DNA from: Clostridium sp.
GTDB lineage: Bacteria > Bacillota > Clostridia > Clostridiales > Clostridiaceae
Assembly: GCA_031292145.1 (NCBI GenBank)
Contig: JARLHR010000106.1
Location: forward strand, 1 to 37,627
Direction of reading: 5' to 3'
Length of the DNA stretch: 37,627 bases
The notes under the pieces: model-generated
The model's database searches: none
The model's input: the letters and a program-made list of their open reading frames with translations, nothing else
What the model was told of the DNA's origin: nothing
Shown here: positions 1-7,099 of the stretch, piece by piece
How positions within the stretch are numbered: the first letter of the stretch is position 1
How the letters are laid out: every line of letters starts with the position of its first letter
Made by a program: the position numbers and the translations under genes

Positions 1-507
1 AATTACTTGAATAAGCTTAAACTCTCCACCACTAAGTTCAGATATCATTGAATCTTTAAGGTTATTTAAATCTGCAAGATTTAATTTCTTATTAAGATCA
101 CTTTCGAAATCATCTCCAAATGTTGCATCAAGTGCATCTAAAGCTTCTTGGTACTTTTCAAGTAAAGTATCCATGTCAGAAGATGTTTCCATCTCAGCAC
201 AAATAGAAGTTATTTCATTTTGCATTCTATTAAAATCTTCACATAGATATTCGAAAACTGTAGTTTCTTTTGCTTTGTCTAGTTTAGGAAATTGACTTAC
301 ATATCCAATCTTACAATTTGGATCTATCTCAAGGCTGCCATCAAACATATAGTCTTCAGGATTCATAATTATATCTATCAGTGTACTTTTTCCACTACCA
401 CTTGAACCTATAAAAGCACAATGTTGATCTTCTTCTAAAGTAAAAGAAATATTATTATAGAGATCTTTTTGTGGGAATGAGTAGGATAAGTTGTTTATTT
501 TTATCAT
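1..507 (-). CDS. ABC-F family ATP-binding protein (5' part, cut by window edge)
   Basis: The first 169 codons of an ABC-F ATPase are visible; the 3' part lies outside the window. ABC-F proteins are soluble twin-NBD ATPases that bind the ribosome, and some confer resistance to ribosome-targeting antibiotics. The first NBD shows a Walker A motif (GSSGSGKST, about residues 34-42), a Q-loop region (YVSQF) and the ABC signature (ELSGGEF) close to the cut. No membrane segment is present, which separates it from ABC exporters. ATG at 505-507 is preceded by a GAGGTAAT ribosome-binding site. The region upstream (508-720) looks like a regulated leader. Whether it is a resistance or housekeeping ABC-F cannot be told from this half. 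Confidence 0.88.
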   Translation of the reverse strand, partial: MIKINNLSYSFPQKDLYNNISFTLEEDQHCAFIGSSGSGKSTLIDIIMNPEDYMFDGSLEIDPNCKIGYVSQFPKLDKAKETTVFEYLCEDFNRMQNEITSICAEMETSSDMDTLLEKYQEALDALDATFGDDFESDLNKKLNLADLNNLKDSMISELSGGEFKLIQVI

Positions 508-511
508 ATTA

Positions 512-643
512 TTACCTCGCTTTATCATTCGAAAATAGCCTATAAAAATAAGCTCTTAAATATATAATCTTCCTAATCGCAATTTTGCAATTGGGAAGAT
601 TAAGTAGTAACGATATTATGTTTTGGTTTACCGTTGATAGCAT
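512..643 (-). CDS. possible 43-codon leader ORF upstream of the ABC-F gene
   Basis: An ATG-initiated frame (MLSTVNQNIIS...) ends with a TAA inside the ABC-F ribosome-binding site, 4 bases before that gene's ATG. The 566-601 hairpin lies within it. Translated leader ORFs with hairpins are established regulators of several antibiotic-responsive ABC-F and erm genes. I infer a similar role here from geometry only. No clear ribosome-binding site precedes this ATG, and a shorter overlapping frame (MLCYQR) starts 5 bases upstream. It may be chance. Confidence 0.25.
   Translation of the reverse strand: MLSTVNQNIISLLLNLPNCKIAIRKIIYLRAYFYRLFSNDKAR
566..601 (-). promoter_or_regulatory. 15-bp stem-loop in the ABC-F leader
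   Basis: AATCTTCCTAATCGC pairs with GCAATTGGGAAGATT around a 6-base loop, with one mismatch and one G-T pair. It lies between the predicted promoter and the ABC-F start codon. The minus-strand 3' flank is A/T-rich but has no clean run of T, so it could be an attenuator or an RBS-sequestering or ribosome-stalling structure rather than a plain terminator. Confidence 0.5.
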
Positions 644-689
644 AACATTTTTTACGACTAATTTCAATCTCGATAATGAATAACATATG

Positions 690-718
690 ATCTTAGGTTA
701 CTCTGATCTTTATGTAAA
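690..718 (-). promoter_or_regulatory. candidate sigma-A promoter for the ABC-F leader
   Basis: On the minus strand TTTACA and TAAGAT are separated by exactly 17 bases. Transcription would start near 683, giving a leader of about 175 nt before the ABC-F start codon. The -10 box is only a moderate match. Confidence 0.35.
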
Positions 719-756
719 GGGCAGTGGAAATATATATATATGAATTGAATAATTTT

Positions 757-2415
757 TTATTCGAATATCACTTTGTTTTTACTCGTCGTCTTCGCATTAT
801 AAAGCCTTTCATCAGCAAGCATTAAAACGTTATTTTTTTCTGTTCCACAATCCTCATCAAATGATGCAAATCCAATACTTACTGTTATATGTACATCTTT
901 GATTTCTTCATTAAATAAAAACTGATGTTTTTCAACTTCTACTCTTATTTTTTCTGCAGTTCTTATTGCTTTTTCTCTTGATATTTTTGTAAATATTATT
1001 ACAAATTCTTCTCCTCCATACCTACATACTATATCTCTTGAGAGTGTTGCAGTTTTAATTATCTGTGCAAATTGTTTTAATACACTATCACCTGCCATAT
1101 GACCGTATTTATCATTTACTTTTTTAAAATTATCTATGTCAAGAATAGCAATACCAAAATTCATTTTATATTTATCGTCTTGTTTAAGGTCACCCTGATT
1201 TAATACTCTTATTATTTCATTTTCATAGTATTCATTAAAGAACCTTCGGTTGTACACACCTGTTAGCACATCTATTTCTGATAATCTTTTTAATTTAATA
1301 TTTAACTCCTGAATTTTTTCATTTTGAACTTGAAGCTCTGCATTTGCATCATCTAATTCCTTGTTTTTTGATTCAAGTGCAACTATATTTTGTTTATGTT
1401 CTGTAATATCTTTAAATAGGATAATCGTACCAATATATTTTTTTCGCGAATACATTGGAGTTAGATCAATGCTAAAGTACTTATCAAAATCATTTACTCT
1501 TATTTTGTTTTCTATTGCAATAGTCCTGTTTTCATTTGCAACTTGTCCCAAAAGGGCTCTAAAATCTTCTTCTAATAAATTAATTTTCTGTGCTATCTTA
1601 AAAATGTTTTCTTTCTTATTTAAAATAAGGATTTTTGAAAACATAGTTTCAGCTGCTGTATTAAAATCTATTAATAAATAGTCTTTGTTTAATACTAAAA
1701 GACCATCTGATATATGATCAACAACGTGTTGCAATGCTATTGGCATTATATTCAAAAAATCGTACTTAATAATAGCTAACCAATAGAAAAATATTGTAAA
1801 AGAAAATGAAATACATAAATCAAATTGTGATACATCTATAAACTTTACAGTACCTAAAATATTAATAACTAACGTAATTGCAGAACCAATCATAATAAGT
1901 ATAGCTTGTTTAGAAAAAAATCCTGAATTTTTAATAGCAAAGCTTATTAAATAGTATATGGCCAAAATTATACACCCGTAAGAATATATGGAATGAATAG
2001 GAAAATAAGGTCCATATTTATTGAACTTTAAAATAAAGGCTTGATTAATCATTAATAAATTATGATTAGTATTTGTAAAGGCTAAAATTAAAGTTAATAA
2101 GGGTACAAAAAATATAACTATTTGATTAAGCCTAAAATATTTATTACTATGAGCAAAAAAATAGGCTGTTAGTAAAAAGAATGGAGGTAATAAACATATG
2201 CCTAGATAAACCATTCCAATATGTTCATTGATCTTATTCTGAAAAAACAAATACACTATTGAAATATTTATATTCCAAATTAAAATACATAAGATAGTAA
2301 ATATAAACATGAAATGTAGTGCTTGTTTATTTTTTATTTGTAAAACATAAATAAATACAATTATGGTAAAAACCATTGAAATGATAGTTAAATAAAAACC
2401 AACTTGAAGACTCAT
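757..2415 (-). CDS. membrane-bound PAS-GGDEF diguanylate cyclase
   Basis: Likely makes the second messenger c-di-GMP from two GTP at the membrane. The first ~220 residues form about seven hydrophobic helices resembling the 7TM sensor module of some histidine kinases. A PAS domain follows (from about HISDGLLVLNKDY), then a short charged coiled linker and a GGDEF domain ending the protein. The active-site loop is RYGGEEF, a functional variant. The inhibitory I-site (RxxD, five residues before GGEEF) reads LSRD, so its arginine is missing and product inhibition is probably absent. An in-frame GTG lies 12 bases upstream (2427), but the AGGTGG ribosome-binding site abuts that GTG and sits 12 bases from this ATG; I prefer the ATG, moderately. 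The ligand sensed is unknown. Confidence 0.9.
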   Translation of the reverse strand: MSLQVGFYLTIISMVFTIIVFIYVLQIKNKQALHFMFIFTILCILIWNINISIVYLFFQNKINEHIGMVYLGICLLPPFFLLTAYFFAHSNKYFRLNQIVIFFVPLLTLILAFTNTNHNLLMINQAFILKFNKYGPYFPIHSIYSYGCIILAIYYLISFAIKNSGFFSKQAILIMIGSAITLVINILGTVKFIDVSQFDLCISFSFTIFFYWLAIIKYDFLNIMPIALQHVVDHISDGLLVLNKDYLLIDFNTAAETMFSKILILNKKENIFKIAQKINLLEEDFRALLGQVANENRTIAIENKIRVNDFDKYFSIDLTPMYSRKKYIGTIILFKDITEHKQNIVALESKNKELDDANAELQVQNEKIQELNIKLKRLSEIDVLTGVYNRRFFNEYYENEIIRVLNQGDLKQDDKYKMNFGIAILDIDNFKKVNDKYGHMAGDSVLKQFAQIIKTATLSRDIVCRYGGEEFVIIFTKISREKAIRTAEKIRVEVEKHQFLFNEEIKDVHITVSIGFASFDEDCGTEKNNVLMLADERLYNAKTTSKNKVIFE

Positions 2416-2482
2416 TTTTCTGCTCACCCACCTATTATTCGGTTATATAAACTACATTTTCCATTTCTGATAATCTTATTCT

Positions 2483-2511
2483 ATTATACCCTGTAAATAG
2501 AGTATATTCAA
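2483..2511 (-). promoter_or_regulatory. sigma-A promoter of the diguanylate cyclase gene
   Basis: Minus strand: TTGAAT, a 17-base spacer, then a perfect TATAAT. Start of transcription would be near 2476, leaving a leader of about 60 nt. Confidence 0.7.
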
Positions 2512-2555
2512 CAATTTTCACCATTAACTCAATAGACTAATTCTATAATAGCATA

Positions 2556-2612
2556 GCCTCAGTCTTTTAGACTTCGGAAACACCTCAGAGGACCAAGAAA
2601 TTACCTCTGATG
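2556..2612. repeat. pair of short inverted repeats in a divergent intergenic region
   Basis: AGTCT/AGACT around TTT (about 2561-2573) is followed by CAGAGG...CCTCTG (about 2585-2610). They lie between the divergent promoters of the cyclase and the sirohaem protein, upstream of both. They could be operator sites or remnants. No riboswitch consensus (GEMM-I, GEMM-II) was recognised here. Confidence 0.35.
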
Positions 2613-2669
2613 AAGAATGATATTTCATTATTAATTATAATTTTTGTAGAGTTAAGAATATAAATGTGA

Positions 2670-2675
2670 TATAAT
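2670..2675 (+). promoter_or_regulatory. -10 box upstream of the sirohaem protein gene
   Basis: Perfect TATAAT about 70 bases before the start codon. The best -35 (TTGTAG) is 20 bases away, so the -35 is weak or the promoter is activator-dependent. Confidence 0.35.
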
Positions 2676-2743
2676 AATTATTATTAATTACTACATAATA
2701 TTAATAATCTGTATTTTGAAATTAAGTTTAGGAGAGATATGTG

Positions 2744-3418
2744 ATGAAAACTGATTTATTAGAAAAAGGAGCAATATTACAAAGGGATAAGGAAACATAT
2801 GCAATTGCTCCACATTTAACTGCTGGAATTGTAACCCCAGATATTTTAAGAAATCTTGCGGATGTAGCTGAAAAATATAGTGCATCAGCTATTAAAGTTA
2901 CAGGAGCTCAAAGAATTGCAATAGTTGGATTAAAAGAAGAAGATTTAGATAATGCTTGGCAGGATCTAGGTATGGATCCAGGTGCCGCAGTAGGTTTATG
3001 TGTAAGAAGCGTAAAAATATGTCCAGGAACTACTTTTTGTAAAAGAGGTCTTCAAGATTCAGTAGCAGTTGGGTCAAAATTGGATGGCTTATATCATGGA
3101 AGGGAATTACCCAATAAATTAAAAATGGGAGTAAGTGGTTGTCCTCATAGTTGCGCAGATAGCGCATTTAAAGATATAGGATTAATAGGAAGTGGAAAAG
3201 GATGGATGTTTTATGTTGGCGGAAAAGGTGGAGCTAGGCCAAGAATAGCAGATAGAATAGCACTTTGTGTATTAGAAGAAAAGATATATGATTTAATAGA
3301 AAAAATTATTGAAATATATGCTGAAAATGCAACTAATAAGGAAAGATTAGGAGATTATATAGATAGAGTAGGATTAGATGAGTTTAAAAAACAAATAGAT
3401 CTTAATAGTTATTTATAG
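2744..3418 (+). CDS. stand-alone nitrite/sulfite reductase-like sirohaem [4Fe-4S] protein
   Basis: Predicted to bind coupled sirohaem and a [4Fe-4S] cluster. A ferredoxin-like half domain (residues ~10-70) precedes a catalytic-type domain with the CPGTTFC motif (Cys93, Cys99) and GCPHSC (Cys133, Cys137), the CX5C...CX3C ligand set of sulfite/nitrite reductases. At 224 residues it is about half the size of assimilatory enzymes and has no flavin or NAD domain, matching the small dissimilatory-sulfite-reductase-like proteins of anaerobes whose substrate is generally unproven. AGGAGAG lies 7 bases before ATG 2744; the GTG at 2741 is too close. It has no partner gene here, so an electron donor must be encoded elsewhere. 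Confidence 0.82.
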   Translation: MKTDLLEKGAILQRDKETYAIAPHLTAGIVTPDILRNLADVAEKYSASAIKVTGAQRIAIVGLKEEDLDNAWQDLGMDPGAAVGLCVRSVKICPGTTFCKRGLQDSVAVGSKLDGLYHGRELPNKLKMGVSGCPHSCADSAFKDIGLIGSGKGWMFYVGGKGGARPRIADRIALCVLEEKIYDLIEKIIEIYAENATNKERLGDYIDRVGLDEFKKQIDLNSYL

Positions 3419-3430
3419 ATATCCAAATGT

Positions 3431-3669
3431 GAACTTAGATTTATGTGGTGTCCTACCGAAATTCCATACATTTTTGTTCCACAGGACTATGAAATTTTCA
3501 CTGGAAGGTTCTAAGCACAAGGTTGTACCCATTTCTGCATGCTCCCAATATAAAATTGTGACAAGCAGTAAATGGTACAACCTTGTACTAAGAACCTTCG
3601 CAGTTCAATTTCAAATGCCTGTTTCACAAAAATGTATGGAATTTCTAGTTGTGATATACACTTAAGTTT
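3431..3669. mobile_element. about 240-bp palindromic MITE-like element
   Basis: The left arm (3431-3534) and right arm (3570-3669) are imperfect reverse complements. Near-perfect blocks include GAAATTCCATACATTTTTGT against its complement at 3627-3644, and AGGTTCTAAGCACAAGGTTG against 3577-3597. The loop is about 36 bases. Transcribed, it would fold into one very long hairpin. A 78-codon frame (3429-3665) spans it but only mirrors itself and has no ribosome-binding site. It looks like a non-autonomous mobile element or a relic of one; no transposase is present. Confidence 0.65.
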
Positions 3670-3673
3670 TAGA

Positions 3674-3697
3674 AAATAAGTAAATAAGTAAATAAGT
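3674..3697. repeat. three tandem copies of AAATAAGT
   Basis: Three exact head-to-tail 8-base units lie immediately right of the palindromic element. Probably slippage in AT-rich sequence. Confidence 0.6.
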
Positions 3698-3714
3698 TTA
3701 TTAATGTTTATATA

Positions 3715-3746
3715 AAGGAATTGCTAATCTTAAGCAATTCCTTTTT
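3715..3746 (+). terminator. rho-independent terminator
   Basis: AAGGAATTGCT pairs with AGCAATTCCTT, followed by TTTTT. It insulates the Wadjet operon from upstream transcription. Confidence 0.85.
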
Positions 3747-3831
3747 GCATCTCAAATACAAGTAAATGTGTTAAAATATAAGAAAGATAGTATGAAGAAT
3801 GCTGATTCATTATTTTTTGATTATACTTTGC

Positions 3832-3837
3832 TATAAT
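3832..3837 (+). promoter_or_regulatory. -10 box of the jetDABC operon
   Basis: Perfect TATAAT 34 bases before the jetD start codon. No good -35 lies at the usual distance (TTGATT is only 9 bases upstream), so basal transcription may be weak or need an activator. Confidence 0.4.
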
Positions 3838-3871
3838 AGGGGAAAGAGTAGTAGTAGAAGGGTAAAAAAAT

Positions 3872-4870
3872 ATGTATGATAAACTTGTTGAATATTTAAA
3901 ATCTTATAAAAAGAAAACAATAAAATTAAGTGAATTGGAAAAATTGCCAGATGGAAGTGTGAGTTATGAGAATTTTGAGGCAAGTATAAAGAGGCTTGTT
4001 GAAGATAGTATATTAATAGAAAAAGGCAGCAAAATAAATTCTTTATCATTAAGTTATGGTGTAAATTATTATAAACTCCAGAAAGATAAAATAGATGAAG
4101 TAAATAATTATATTTTGAAGATTTCTAAAGAAATTGATTTGGGTGAGTATTTTAAATTATCTGAAGAAATATTTCATAAGGAGCTTCCGTTTATACAAGC
4201 AGTTAATGACTATATTTTAAGTAATGGTTTGCCTGAGAGCTATGTTACTTCTCAGGAAAGGTCTTTTAATATTTCAGGGGATGAAAAGTGGATAGATGAA
4301 AAGAATGGCAGAAAGATATTAGAAAGAATTAAGGTATGGGATAAACTTAAAATTGTAAATGATTCAGATCCATTAATGCTGGCTGTGAATCAAAGGGGCT
4401 TTGGGAAGCCTGTACATTATCATCTTATTGTTGAAAATAAGGCAACCTTTTTAGCTCTTATGGATATTTTAAGAGAAACTAATTATACTACATTAATTTA
4501 TGGCTGCGGATGGAAGATAGTTTCTAATTATTATATGATAGATAAACAGCTTAATTTGAATGATAAGAATGAATTTATGTATTTTGGAGATATAGATAAA
4601 GAAGGTATTTCCATATGGAATTCATTAAATGAAAAAATGAAGGTAAATATAGCTGTTGATTTTTATAGAGAGCTGCTTAAAAAAGATTATAGCATGGGAA
4701 AGAAAAATCAAAAGAGGAACGATGAAGCTATAAATAATTTTTTGGAGTTTTTTACAGAGCAAGAAAAAGAGGTTTTAGTGAACATGATAAATAATGGCGG
4801 TTATTTACCACAAGAAGGATTAAATAAAGAAGAGTTAAAAAGGATATGGAGTGGAATGTGTGAAAATTAA
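3872..4870 (+). CDS. jetD: Wadjet nuclease subunit JetD (MksG-like, TOPRIM)
   Basis: JetD is the endonuclease of Wadjet (JetABCD/MksBEFG), which cuts closed circular plasmid DNA after the SMC motor has extruded it. This 332-residue protein has an N-terminal helical/winged-helix arm and a C-terminal TOPRIM domain of the topoisomerase VI/Spo11 type. The visible catalytic set is Glu188 in VENKATF and the DxD pair Asp240/Asp242 in FGDIDKEG, all intact. The ribosome-binding site is AAGGG, 9 bases before ATG. It is the first gene of the operon and overlaps jetA by 11 bases, whereas the name-giving order places jetD last. Family assignment is firm from the motif pair plus context. Confidence 0.88.
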   Translation: MYDKLVEYLKSYKKKTIKLSELEKLPDGSVSYENFEASIKRLVEDSILIEKGSKINSLSLSYGVNYYKLQKDKIDEVNNYILKISKEIDLGEYFKLSEEIFHKELPFIQAVNDYILSNGLPESYVTSQERSFNISGDEKWIDEKNGRKILERIKVWDKLKIVNDSDPLMLAVNQRGFGKPVHYHLIVENKATFLALMDILRETNYTTLIYGCGWKIVSNYYMIDKQLNLNDKNEFMYFGDIDKEGISIWNSLNEKMKVNIAVDFYRELLKKDYSMGKKNQKRNDEAINNFLEFFTEQEKEVLVNMINNGGYLPQEGLNKEELKRIWSGMCEN

Positions 4871-6377
4871 TATAAGTAATGTAGTTGAAAATTATCATGA
4901 GAGAATTCAAAGATTAGCACTATTTGACCCATTATATGCACTTAATGAAAAAAAGCTAAAAGATAGAAGTGATAATAAAGTTGACTACTTTAGTTTCGGA
5001 TTATTAACCCTGCTATTTTTCTTTGAAAATATGCTTATTAGAAATAGAAAAGTTGGTGTTAAGGATGTAGCAGAGTACTTACAGATAGTAAATGAAGGAA
5101 AATTTGATTTGGAAAATGAAGATTTTATGAAAATAGCTAGGACAATTATAGAAACCTTTAGACCACCAACAGGAAAAAGAAATTCCAAGACATTTTATAA
5201 TTATGAGACCAGAAAAGAAGATATTGTACAATATTCTATTTTGAAAGCTGATAAAGCTGATTTAGAAACAAACACTCAATATTATACTTTGGACGAGCAG
5301 GGCTTGGAATTAATATTTGCAACTAAAGAATATTTTAATGAATTTCAATTATCAATTAACCAGCTTATACTAAGAAAACAGCTTGAAAAAGGAGAATTTA
5401 TAGGAGCGCTAAGGCAAATTGATGAGATGAATCTAGATGTTAAAAACCTTTATGACAGGATTTTTAGAATAAAGCATGAAGTTAATAGAAACATAGTTTC
5501 AAGTGAAACGTTTGAAAGATATAAAAATATCATAGGTGATATTAACGATAGATTAACTCATGAGAATGAAGAATTTGAAGAGTTAAGAACTTTTGTAAAA
5601 GACACTAAAGAAAAAATTGCTAATGAAATGAACAAGGATGAAGATAAAAAAGCATTTGAGCTCATTATAAAAATAGATAAAGAATTAGATGAAGTACACT
5701 ATGAGCATAGAAAACTTTTAAAAGAGAGTATTTTACTTAAAACTTCAGCGCTTCAGGCAGCACAGGAATCGTTATATTACATAGGGATAAATACCTTTAA
5801 CTTTAATCAGGAAATCGTAAGCAGAATTTTTTCTTCACCACTTCCATTGAATAGTACCAGAAGATTAATAGAACCATTTTTATATTTAGGAAAAGAAAGA
5901 ACGTGGTCGCCAATATCAGTGTTTTCAAAGCAAAGAATTGAGAATACTGAAAAGGAAGAGAAGAGCGATGAATTTCTAAATGTTTTAAGCAAGGAAAAGC
6001 TAAAAGAGGAAATAGAAATACAGAGTAATAAATATAAACGAGTAACAGAGGTAATATTAAAGGCTTTAAATTATAAAGAAGCTAATAATATTACAATAGA
6101 GGAATTAGTTGAGTTTATAAAGGAAAGTGATGAGGAAGATATTATTAATGAGCGTCCGTTTTATGATTTTTGGATTACTCTTCACCAAAAATCACCAATC
6201 ACAATGAAAATGGAAGATAATGAAGAAGAAGAACTTATGGGAAAAGCTTACGACATATTTTCATCAAAGGGGTACAAGTTATATGTTGAGGAATTAAATA
6301 ATGTCTTGAAGGTTACAAAGAGGTTTACTATAAAAAATATGGTTTTAAAGTTGGAGGATAAAGATGATAACTTATAA
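4860..6377 (+). CDS. jetA: Wadjet kleisin-like subunit JetA (MksF-like)
   Basis: JetA is the kleisin that bridges the two JetC heads and binds JetB. This protein is 505 residues, mostly helical, with a winged-helix-like N terminus, a charged coiled-coil middle (residues ~190-295) and a C-terminal winged-helix-like region (ending ...LYVEELNNVLKVTKRF), as expected of MksF/MukF-type kleisins. I start it at GTG 4860, 8 bases after GGAG; an in-frame GTG at 4851 adds three residues. It overlaps jetD upstream and jetB downstream (14 bases), indicating translational coupling. The sequence resembles the JetA family of Firmicutes (type II) rather than DUF3375 type I proteins; that subtype call rests on memory. 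Confidence 0.82.
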   Translation: MKINISNVVENYHERIQRLALFDPLYALNEKKLKDRSDNKVDYFSFGLLTLLFFFENMLIRNRKVGVKDVAEYLQIVNEGKFDLENEDFMKIARTIIETFRPPTGKRNSKTFYNYETRKEDIVQYSILKADKADLETNTQYYTLDEQGLELIFATKEYFNEFQLSINQLILRKQLEKGEFIGALRQIDEMNLDVKNLYDRIFRIKHEVNRNIVSSETFERYKNIIGDINDRLTHENEEFEELRTFVKDTKEKIANEMNKDEDKKAFELIIKIDKELDEVHYEHRKLLKESILLKTSALQAAQESLYYIGINTFNFNQEIVSRIFSSPLPLNSTRRLIEPFLYLGKERTWSPISVFSKQRIENTEKEEKSDEFLNVLSKEKLKEEIEIQSNKYKRVTEVILKALNYKEANNITIEELVEFIKESDEEDIINERPFYDFWITLHQKSPITMKMEDNEEEELMGKAYDIFSSKGYKLYVEELNNVLKVTKRFTIKNMVLKLEDKDDNL

Positions 6378-7098
6378 CAACGAACAAGTATTGCAGGCAT
6401 TTAAGATATATTCGATATTGGCTAAAAATGGGTATGCAGAAAAGGATGAATTACGTTTATACATATCTGATGACATGATTAGGGGCTTGGTGGATCAGTT
6501 TTCTAAAGAGGTGGATTGCACAATTTTTTTGGCGGGAGAGTTTATATATCTTATTCCTATTTCTAAGGATTCCATATTCCATGTATCTAATGAAGCTATT
6601 AAGAAGGATTATTTGCCAGCAAAATCAGTAAACTTAGATATTTATCTTATGTATGTTTCAATAATAGTGTTGTTTGGAGAATTTTATGATAGTTATCAGA
6701 CAATAGATCCGACAAGGGATTTTATTAATATTTCAGATTGGCTAGAAAGTTTAAATGAAAGAATTTCAAGTTTGAAGGAACACAATAGTGATAAATTAAA
6801 GGAATTAGATAAAGAATATGATTATAATTGGTCTTTAATTATAGAAAAGTGGCTTGATATGGATGAAATTAAAGAAACAGTTAAGGTACAAAATGCTAGG
6901 ACAATTAGCAGAAAGAGTTTTTTAAATAGTGTAAAGAACTTTTTAGAAGCTCAAGAGCTTATTAGGGATATTGGAAATGAAGAACTGGAACTTACGGAAA
7001 AAGCTAAAACAATAATTCAAAGATACTATATGGAATATGACTATAACAGGGGAATTCTTGATTTCATGTACAATCTTGATAAAAAGGAGGTTAAATAA
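6364..7098 (+). CDS. jetB: Wadjet subunit JetB (MksE-like, DUF6063-type)
   Basis: JetB is the small winged-helix KITE/MukE-like partner of the kleisin. The 244-residue protein begins with a helical/winged-helix segment (AFKIYSILAKNGYAEKDEL), has a hydrophobic centre and ends with a second winged-helix-like segment (SFLNSVKNFLEAQELI). Size, position between JetA and JetC, and the N-terminal pattern match the DUF6063 family found in type II Wadjet loci. GGAGG lies 6 bases before the ATG, inside the end of jetA. The stop codon is one base before the jetC start. Confidence 0.8.
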   Translation: MITYNNEQVLQAFKIYSILAKNGYAEKDELRLYISDDMIRGLVDQFSKEVDCTIFLAGEFIYLIPISKDSIFHVSNEAIKKDYLPAKSVNLDIYLMYVSIIVLFGEFYDSYQTIDPTRDFINISDWLESLNERISSLKEHNSDKLKELDKEYDYNWSLIIEKWLDMDEIKETVKVQNARTISRKSFLNSVKNFLEAQELIRDIGNEELELTEKAKTIIQRYYMEYDYNRGILDFMYNLDKKEVK

Positions 7099-7099
7099 A

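Noticed and set aside
2428-2740. c-di-GMP riboswitch upstream of the diguanylate cyclase
   Set aside because: I looked for GEMM-I and GEMM-II conserved elements on both strands and found none; only short inverted repeats.
3429-3665. 78-codon ORF
   Set aside because: It lies wholly within the palindromic element, has no ribosome-binding site, and each half mirrors the other.
3674-3697. CRISPR-like tandem repeat
   Set aside because: Three contiguous 8-base units with no spacers.
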